64,000 nt of DNA from NCBI GenBank assembly GCA_023078555.1, contig CM041196.1, positions 2,790,001 to 2,854,000 on the forward strand, written 5' to 3'. The stretch's first letter is position 1. Each line of letters opens with the position of its first letter. A program made the position numbers and the translations under genes. Origin of the DNA: Ulva prolifera (lineage: Eukaryota > Chlorophyta > Ulvophyceae > Ulvales > Ulvaceae). Shown piece by piece: positions 55,514 to 64,000 of this stretch. A model generated the notes under the pieces. The model was given only the letters and a program-made list of their open reading frames with translations. It did no database searches and was not told where the DNA came from.

Positions 55514-58500
55514 TCACAGCGGGGGGGCAGCATTAGCGCACATGCGCTTTGCGAACTCACTCCGCATCCTACCACAACAATTGCAGTAGGTGACCCTGGA
55601 AAGTGCTGCCTTATGGGATTCGCTCAACCGAGAACTACGTCTACGCGGTTTGCGTTTGGGATCGTCGATGTTGCTGCCACCCGCGGGCACCTTCCCCCCA
55701 GCGACGGGACGCCTGGTGGATTCAGCCTTGGCTGCTATATGGGACAGTTGCAGCCGCGCTTCACGCGGAAACTCATGAATCATGTGCGCTCTCTGAGTAC
55801 TGGAGGCATTGTGGAACAGATAATCGGCAACTTTCTCCAGGCATCCGGACAACTCATCAACTGGTAACCAAGAGTCATGAGATGCATCGTAGCCAACCCA
55901 GCGCACCAGGTAGTGAGGGCACGCGATGGAGATGTCGTCATCGCGATGCCGCGACTGCATGTAATTGACTACACATTCAACTTCGTAAGTGGTCGTGTCC
56001 ACAGTGGCCGATGACTTGGCAGGTTCAGGGCTGTTGGCGCATGCAGCATCGAAGGACTCATTGTAAGGTTTGAGCACATAGAAGTGAAAGACATCATGTA
56101 GGCCTAGGCGCTGCAGCGTGGTTGGCAATGATATACGGGCAGCGGCCCGGCCCACTACTTCCAGAATTTTACAGGGACCCAACCAGCGCGGAGTAAACTT
56201 CTTTCGGAGAGATGGATGATGCAGAGCAACCTTACGTATAGATAGCAGGACCAAGTCACCCACAGAGAAGGTTGGCCAAGCAGATTTCCTGTTGAAGTCC
56301 GACCACATTGACTGCTTGGCCTCTACCAGAGCTTGCTTTGCTAGGAAGTAGTACATGCGGTGCATCACGGCTGGGGCTGGTTGCTGATGCTGTGGCAATT
56401 TAAACGCAAGGGCTGTGGGAGACAGTGGAGGAGTGATACGGTTCAATGAGAACGGCGTGCAGCCCGTGGCTGCCGACTTGGAGCTATTCATGCTAAACTC
56501 GATATGTGGCAGGAATGCATCCCAATCATCATGTGCAGGACCGATGAAATGCCGAACAGCTTCTTCCACAACGCGATTGTACCGCTCAACCTGCCCATTG
56601 GCTCGAGGATGGTAGGAGAATGTCAGCTGCAATGCAATGCCTAGGTGGTCACACAGGGATGCGAAAAACTTATTGTTCCACTGCGTACCGCGGTCACTAC
56701 AAATGCCAAGTGGCAGGCCATAATGGGGGTATATGTGCTGGAAAAACAGTGCAGCGAATCCGGGACCATTCAGAGTAGACACTGTGGGGATCAATCTCAC
56801 CATCTTGCTGAATTGATCAACAAACACAACAATGCAGTTGTGACCAGACGTGGAGTTAGGTAGCTGCGTGATCATGTCCACACTCACGACACGCCAGCAT
56901 GCAGAAGGTACAGGTAGTGGGGACATGACTGCCTCCCGTTCCAACGGGGACTTCATGGTCTGACAGCTATGGCATTGTGACACAAATTTCTTGACATCCT
57001 TGTGTATATCTGGCCAGTAAAATGAGTCTGTGATCAATGATGCTGTGCGAGCTAGAGACACCCATGTGTGCATGCCAAGGGTGTACGTGGTGCCACAACA
57101 GAATTTGCCGGCGCAAGTGATCATGATCAGGGACAACAATCTTGTTCTTGTGCAGATAGATCTGGTGCTTAGGGTCATAATGGTATGATGCAGGTGGTTT
57201 GGCAAAATCAGAATCATGTGCATAGCCACTACGCAATCGCTGCCATTCTGCAGAAGTCGTCCGCGTGCAGATCCAGAGTTAAGTATCTGTTGGATTGTTT
57301 CAGAAGCAGCTCTGCTTGTGAGTGCGTACCCACACGCTGTGCGTCGACTGCGCGGCCGTCACACACCAGGTCCTCCTGGTCGACCCAGTCCACCGCGGAA
57401 GCATCCGGCTGCGCGGTCGCTGCGTCGTCCTCATCCGCGGGCTGTTGGTGGAGGGGTGAGGCCGAGGAATTCGGCCTCCTCCGCTGTAGGCGTGAAGTCA
57501 ATGTCTGACATTGGAGACGGAGTGCGGAGGCAACCAGGAGCGGTCGCGGAGAACGGCGGCGGCTCGGTGTTGGCATGGGCCGGCGGAGAAGTGGGGATGG
57601 AGGCGGTGGCAGCGCTGGCGGAGACCCCGTTGGCATCAACACCGGGGACCGCTGAGACTCCATCTGCTTGCCCATGCGGGGGCTGGACCCCGAGCTGATG
57701 GAAATCACTGATGGCGGCGGCTGCGTGGGCCGCCGTGGGTCCTGTGGGTGGGACAGAGGGGGAAACTGCGACTGGGAACGCAGATCTGGCATGGGTGGGG
57801 ACAGGCCGGGCGGGGGTGAATCGAACTTCTCCCGTAGCTGGGAGTAGTCGCACGGCTGGGGAGAGATTGTTGGCAACGTCTGGTGGTATGGGATGGCCTG
57901 ATTCATCGGCGACGGGCCAGATGATATGGCCGTTGATCCAGTGCTGGCGATTGGAAGCTCGTATCCGCTTGGATCCGGGGATGGGGAAGAGTGGCATCTG
58001 CGCGCTATAGCCGTGGTCAGACTTACAGCCGGAAACGCATAAGAAACTTGCACCGGAATGGCATTGCCCGCACGAGAGGCACAAGAAATGGGATGGTCAT
58101 CATGCAGCTGTACTGTCATGGAAGGCAGGTGTGTGGCACGGGACACTGCGTCCGCCACCACGTTCTTGTCACCAGGCACGTACATGATGTGCCAGTTGAT
58201 GCGGGACAGCGTCTCTACCCAACGCGCTTGCTTGTTATTCAAGCGTTGCTGGGTCTGCAAGTACCTCAATGGATTATGGTCAGAATGGACATACACGGGG
58301 TGGCCATTTTCCAGATAGCAACGCCATTGGCGTGCAGCAAAAACAATGGCGCCCAGCTCTTTTTCAAAAGTGGCATGGTGGACCTCAGAGGAATTCATTT
58401 TTCGGCCTACCCATGCAATGGGATGCAGAGCTGCTTCATGGTCTTGCATCAAGACAGCTCCATAGGCATAATCACTGGCATCTGTGTATACGTGGAAGGG

Positions 58501-60633
58501 CTGGTTGAGATTGGGATGGCGCAGGCCTGTGGCATTGATCAGATCATGTTTGATGTCATTGAATGCTCGAGTGCATTGTTCAGTCCATGCGCTCTTGCCT
58601 TTGGCTTTCATGCGCTCGAGGAGTGGGGCAGCAAGGGTGGGAAACTTCGGAATAAATCTGCGAAAATAGCCAGCAAGACCCAAGAATGATCGGATGGTAT
58701 TGGTTGACGATTTTAAATCAGCCTCAGGCCATTGTTGCAACACTGAAACCTTGTGTGGGTCTGGCTTCACGGTATCTGCTGTAACAATATGGCCCAAGTA
58801 TTTGACTTCTTGCATGGCAAATTGGCATTTGACAGCATTGCAGAAAAAGTTGTGTTCATGCAGCCTAGTCAACACACGATCAAGATTGATGGCATGATCC
58901 TCAGCAGTTCTGGAAATGATGATAATGTCATCGAGGTATGCAAGGCAAATCTTGCCAATCAGTCCACGCAAAACCACGTGCATTGCTTGTTGGAAAACAC
59001 TCGGTGCATTGGTGGGACCGAATGGCATCACCGTCCATTCGTACAGGCCATCAGGGGTGCGGAATGCAGTTTTTGGGTGGGATGTCGGGGCTAGTCTGAT
59101 CTGGTGATATCCAGAAGCAAGATCCAATGCAGAAAAGTATCTCTGGCCTTGCAATTTATCAAGCAAGGCATCTATGCGTGGTAATGGGTATGTATTCTTT
59201 ACTGTGTTCTCATTCAGGTAGCGGTAGTCGACACACAGTCTCAGTTTACCTCCGGGTTTGGGAGCAAAAAGGACGCTGCTTGCCCAAGGGGAGATGGACG
59301 GCTGAATCCAGCCCATGTCAAGCAAGTGTTGTACTTGCTTTTCCAGTTCAGAGTGTTCCAGTGGAGTCAATCTGTACTGGCGGGCAGCACGTGGTCTGGT
59401 GCCAGGCAGATTCTCAATATTCATCTCAAAGCCTAAGGCTGTGGTATTTGGGGGTGCAGGCCCGAGCGTGCCTCCGGACCTAGAATGTTTGTGTACTATC
59501 TCTTGAACACACTGTGGGATGGTGGCTACATCTTGCTGGACTGGTGCTGGTACTTGCTGCTGGGACAGAAAACCTTTCTTTTTCGACGCCGCACATACAT
59601 GCATATCGCTGGAAGGCTCGACGCGTGCATGTGCTGGTTTGACATGCACCATGTACAGAGGCGACTTACCACATTCAGCACGATTGACCATAGATTTCAG
59701 CTTACGGCTGGTGCATGCATACTCATCTGATGTTCCCTGTGAAGCAGGTGTGCGTTTGGGTATGTGCACGACATGCTGCCAATCACGAGAATGCTTTCGG
59801 GGGCCAGCCTTACGGCCAGGCACGATGATGCGAATGTCCGGATCATCAAACTCGAGTTTCATATGCGTGACGGCAATCACATCAAGACCCAATAGCGCGT
59901 GATTGGGTGCATGCCACTCTGCAGCCGGCAAACTTGCTACCACAGTGTACGTGACATCGTGACGCTGGCGGCCTATGCTTGTGCATAATGTGACAGTACC
60001 GAGGCAGGGTGCTGCACTCCCAGAGATGCCATGCGACGTGGATGCGCTTTGGTGATATGGTATGGCATTGGCCTGTAGGAATTCTACTGTAATCATGCTG
60101 TGATTGGAGGCTGTGTCTACAAGCGCCTTCAAGCGGCTGCCTTTGATGCGGATGGGGACTGTGCAGATCAGATCGACAGCGTCAATTTTCTGACTAGCAC
60201 AAGACATAGCAGATGTATTTAGGCTCTGCTGGTTGGACATCAATCGCAAAACATGGAACGTCTGGTGACCTGGGACTGGGCGGCCGTCCGTATAGGACAA
60301 CAATGCATTGGCTTTGTCTACTGTGCTGTAGCTGTGTCTGCTAGTGTACGGCACAAACGCATCACTATCAAACAAGCGGCCAGGGATGGCTACTGTGACA
60401 TGGTGCCCATTCAGGTTGATGGCATGTAAATGTCTCAATGTCACGTGTGCATCATCAGTGTATGGCAAGGTAACAACAATAGGGCAGGATAGCGTGGAAA
60501 TATCGAATAATGACTTGTCAGCTGTGCTGAGTGAGGAAGGAAAAACAATGCCGTGGCCTGAGGCGTGGTCAGCCGCTAGTACAAAAGGCTCCACCGCCCA
60601 AGATGGGCAGCCAAGAGGCGGCTTGCCAGTTTC
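55514..60633 (-). pseudogene. Family-1 pol (copy C-D)
   Basis: In frame after the gag TGA (ETGKPPLGCPSWAVEP). From the GTG at 60594 the residues are: protease DTA at about 160-162, RT about 440-560 with YLDD at 553-556, RNase H about 700-820 (TDASDYAYGAVL, SDHNPLR, NVVADAVSRA), then a Pro/Ser-rich linker to 57229. Integrase (HHVHPWHAHMG ... CHSC; DMITQ; CSDRGTQWNN; NGQVERYNRVVEE), GPY/F-type module and chromodomain follow, ending at 55514. Frame changes near 57236 (after ADDFCRM) and near 57050 (after HMGVS) are shared with copy B. A Pro replaces Leu in the conserved MPFGLTNAPS motif of RT, which may harm activity. It lacks 6 nt present in copy B near 56408. Confidence 0.9.
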
Positions 60634-63002
60634 TCAACGGATATGGTTGCCAGGGGCACGTGCTCGTTTGTTCGGAGTCTGAGGGGTATCATCATACCGT
60701 TTGCGATTGCGGGGGCCCGCGGAATTTGGAGTGTTTGCCGCGCTCTGCGGCTGCGGCGGCGGGGGTGGTGGCGGCGGTAGCTCGTCGGCGGGCTCCACTG
60801 CCATCAGGCACTTGTTCTTGTTGGCAGGGTGTTGCGCCCAGGTTGCGAGTGCCTCCGGCGCAATGGAACGCGCGGTAGGGCAGTCCGCGATGCGGTGGTA
60901 CCTGTCGCTGTCAGGCATGGAGGAGGGGCAGATGCCGCAAACTCGCTTGCGGTGGTGGAAAGTTGCTTCCAAGAGGAATATCCCGACGGCCACGGGTGTG
61001 AATGGAAGGTAGTAAGGGAGCTCTTTACGGCAGGCTGCCGCAAGACCGTGGATGGTGAATGGCGCGTTGTGGTTGGCAACTTCAAACGCATACACATCTT
61101 TGATCCATTGTGGTACGGTGGGGCTGTCCATGGCATTATCGAGCCAGGCCTGCTTCTGTTGGAATGGAAGCTTACGGGCGTCCCGGAGGCCTGGTAAGCG
61201 CTCCCGGGTGACGCTGGAACATGGCGTAGATGGCTGCACATATGTTGAACGGTTGTTGGAAAATTGGCTGCGACTCTGGCCTGGTCTTTGGGTATTGGTA
61301 TATGCCATGGCAATCTGCCGCTGGCCTCGTTTTGGTGCTGATGTGTGGCCATGGGCTGGCATCTCACGGGTGGGGGTGGTATGGGTGCTGGTGGATGCAA
61401 AATCTACACCCTGGTAATGGTTGGCAGAGAATGTGGCAAAGCGCTTGGCTGTGTTGGCTGTCTCCTTGGCTGTGTTCAGCTTGTCCACACACCATGTGAC
61501 AAATGCTATGGCATGTGAATTTGCACGCTCGGTCGGCCATGTGTGGCTGTTTTCCAGATGTGTGGTCAATTTTTGTAGCAGGTCTGGTAGTGGCATGAAC
61601 ATTTTGACTGTGGCTGACAATTCTGAGGTGCACTCAGGGGACATGAGGTGCTGCAATTTGTCAAACAAGTTCCATGCAAAATCTTGCAGGGACATTTTGC
61701 CTGGCAAGTCCACATAATCGAGAAAGATCAATTGGTAATATATACGGACATGATGCACCAAGTCATTGAAGCTGGAGGCTTTTCCAGCACGGTATTTGCT
61801 CCAGGCTCCTCGATATGCATTCTGAATTGCCCGTTGGTAAAGAAAAAGTCACGTATGGCATCCAGCCATTCACGAACGGTGCACTCAGGAGACATGGCTT
61901 TTTCTGTGGAAACCTGGTAGTGCATGGCATCACGAGTGAAACCCTTGGACAAATGTTTGATCACCTGGGCCTCAGATAGTTTCATGCATAAGACGCGGTT
62001 GTTCAAAACTTCGCACACGTAGTGATGCCACTTTCGCTCAGCGGATGCATCGCCGCGAACCGCATCAGACAAAGGAAAATGTATGGATGCGAAGAAATAA
62101 TCAGCAGACCTAAACCAGGTTGCACTCGAGTCGTCTGTGAAGTTCGGGGTGTACGATGGCAGGCTCGACACGTGAGGCAGGGATGACAGTACCAGGTTCG
62201 ATCGCACGATGCCGGCGTACTGCAGCGCGGGCGCTGCTGCCACCTGCGCGGATGTCGCGCGGAACAGCTGCTCCTCGAAGTAGTTCGCTGTAGTCCCAGG
62301 TAGGATAGACGCTGCTGTGTACATGGACCGTACGATCGGCTCAATGGCGCTGACGGCGAGGGTGGCGAGCTGCGACACCATGGCCGCGGGGCTGGAGCTG
62401 GTGCTTCTTGCGCGATGCGACGTGACGCGCAAGGCGAGGGCAGGGAAGTCCAGGTGGGAGTGGTCCACAGGACACTGTAGCCATACGGTTGCCCAGGCAG
62501 CAGCATCTGTAGAAAAGGAATATACGAAGTCCAGAATGGTGGCAGCGAGGGCGCCCCCAGTCCAGGTGTAGAAGGCCATCGCGCTGACGGAGAGAAGATC
62601 GCGCACGCAGCCCACAGGTGGACCCCAGTTGGAGGCGCAGGTTGTCGCAGTGGCTGCTCGCAGCTGCTCGCGCACTTGGTCGCCATTCAGGTGGGACCTT
62701 CGTCGAAGAGCTTCGAACGGAGGGGGCGTCTGGTCGGTGGTGCTTTGGACGAGCATCTGGAGCAGGGTGCGGGAAGCCTGGCCGTACGACTTCAGCACCT
62801 CGACAGACGAGCGTCGAGTCGCTTCGAAGAAAGCCTTCGTAAGTGTCAGCAGGAGGGATATGGCAAGGCGGATTGCCTCGCGCTCTGCTGCTTGCAAAGC
62901 GTCGAAGCTTGACAGTTGGATGAGGTCGGGAGGTACGCCATCGTCATCTGGAGGCTGAACGACAGACGCATAAAACTGACTATACTCGCTAGGATCGGCC
63001 AT
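60634..63002 (-). pseudogene. Family-1 gag (copy C-D), one-base deletion
   Basis: ATG at 63002, only 23 nt from the 5' LTR. N-terminal part MADPSEYSQFY... runs to about 61800. There the frame changes: comparison with family 2 (VERAWQNY) shows a single base missing just before the conserved AW. The downstream frame then runs YYQLIFLDYVDLPGK ... zinc knuckle CGIC-x10-H-x4-C, a poly-Pro stretch and NHIR, TGA at 60634-60636. The role by family is virion-like particle capsid and RNA binding. With the deletion this copy cannot make full Gag. Confidence 0.88.
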
Positions 63003-63018
63003 GGCAGAGAACCCTCAC

Positions 63019-63025
63019 CGATACC
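63019..63025 (-). promoter_or_regulatory. Primer-binding site start, family 1
   Basis: GGTATCG on the element strand immediately after LTR D, then GTGAGG. Shared with family 2 at 47178-47184. Confidence 0.55.
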
Positions 63026-63824
63026 TATTGACTTGTCGGGTAGCGCAGGGAGCTGGGCACCCTAGCGAGCGTACAGAAACGACAGGAGAGAGACAGGGGT
63101 AACAACACACGATGCCGCACACGATGGAATGACTGGAACAGAAGCGCCCCAATCGACCAAAGGTAATTGTGTCGATCACAGCAAAACACTTGGAATATAT
63201 GTGCCCAGGCCCTTCCCTGCTTTGTGCTGTCCTCGCTACTGATAGCTCTGTGGAACTGTGGAATCGCGCTGCTCGTTGATCTCTGTACGGATCAGGGTGC
63301 AGCATCCCGCGAGATCTGGCGATCTGCTGCGGGCATTGGGATTTGGCATGTATCATCCTCCGTCAATCCAATGCAGCAACATCGTGCTGCATGGATACGC
63401 AGACGTAGGTTGGCTGGCATGGTCTTTGACGCTGCACCCTTGGCGTGCGCAAGCGCAGACCAGGAGTATGCATGCGCCGCATGCATGACGTGTCATGCAC
63501 TGAGCTGGCACTTCGCACTGCCAAAAGGCTGTGGCAAAAGGTGGCATGATACATGGGATTGGTATGTGAGATTATACATGTTGAGGAATGCTAGTGGCAC
63601 TTTTGAGCATGTGGAATTATGCACATGTTGCTGTATGCATGCAGCTCATGTCCACAGCTGTGACGTGGTACATGCTGGCATTCTGAGGTATTCTTTGGTA
63701 TACTTTCGCCTGGCTCAAGTTTTGCAAGGCAATAGCCTGAGATACATACACATGTATCCACAATTGGTGCCTGCATATCTGGAATAGGTGTGCTTCTGAG
63801 CAGACAGACTTGGCCATTACAACA
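63026..63824 (-). repeat. Family-1 5' LTR (D)
   Basis: 799 bp. Its inner terminus reads TATTGAC where the other three LTRs have TGTTGAC, so the terminal TG/CA pair is damaged on that side. Otherwise it looks the same as LTR C. Confidence 0.93.
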
Positions 63825-63945
63825 CCGACATAGTGCACGGACACGGAGTAGTGCCTATATAGTGCCCGACACAGTGCCCGACATAGTGCATAGACACGGA
63901 AGCGTTTCTACATAGTGCCCGACATAGTGCCCGGACACGGAACAG
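63825..63945. repeat. Short degenerate repeat of ACATAGTGCCCG
   Basis: At least six imperfect copies of (C/G)ACATAGTGCCCG, some followed by GACACGGA. They begin directly at the edge of LTR D and continue nearly to the window end. Confidence 0.75.
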
Positions 63946-64000
63946 ATCTGTGTACACGGCCAGCTGCGGTCAATAGCCTCAGCTTGTCGCACCCATCCAC

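Larger units (their letters stand above)
53972..63824 (-). mobile_element. Full-length family-1 chromovirus C-D
   Basis: 9,853-bp minus-strand element with 799-bp LTRs (53972-54770 and 63026-63824) that appear almost identical, so insertion or gene conversion was recent. Flanks do not form a target duplication (TGTCA left, CCGAC right). Coding regions carry frameshifts in gag and pol, so the copy is defective despite its youth. Confidence 0.93.

Overview
The window is eukaryotic nuclear DNA. It has a multi-exon gene with GT-AG introns that keep frame across every junction, a TATA box, three Ty3/Gypsy retrotransposon loci plus a truncated copy, a LINE-type element, a DNA-transposon-like insertion and many minisatellites. 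Several 3' ends carry TGTAA, the poly(A) signal known from chlorophyte algae, and the zinc motifs of the main gene are of types known in algae and algal viruses. A microalga, perhaps a green one, is the best guess; the sequence does not prove it.

Layout. 1-8200: no convincing complete gene; hairpins (993-1319), a TCCGCCCTTA motif cluster, a 110-bp satellite (3413-5130) split by a 587-bp insert with 13-bp flanking repeats, and GC-rich sequence. 8212-15391: a TATA box and a 12-exon plus-strand gene whose first half resembles a tyrosine recombinase and whose second half alternates two kinds of zinc-binding motif; its last exon meets a TAA inside one such motif, and about 140 bp later a truncated retrotransposon begins. 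15534-18172: 5'-truncated chromovirus copy A (plus). 19490-23072: non-LTR element with reverse transcriptase and C-terminal restriction-like endonuclease, frameshifted at a C10 run. 23262-37562: chromovirus copy B+E (minus, 5'-truncated) split by a 7,422-bp insertion (27201-34622) with imperfect terminal inverted repeats, itself holding a 172-bp minisatellite. 38020-48024: a second chromovirus family (minus), full length with a perfect GGTTG target duplication but a decayed pol. 48025-53971: accessory region with a palindromic higher-order repeat, a possible hammerhead ribozyme core, a 94-bp array and other tandem repeats. 53972-63824: full-length chromovirus copy C-D (minus), near-identical LTRs.

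How the parts fit. Both chromovirus families have the order LTR-gag-TGA-pol (protease, RT, RNase H, integrase, chromodomain)-ORF3-polypurine tract-LTR. Two features are conserved between the families and look functional: gag and pol lie in one frame separated by a single TGA, which implies stop-codon readthrough; and a ~100-codon ORF3 downstream of pol is preceded in both by a splice acceptor in the same phase, which implies a spliced subgenomic mRNA. The copies here are defective, and family-1 copies share the same frameshifts, so they probably spread using proteins supplied in trans.
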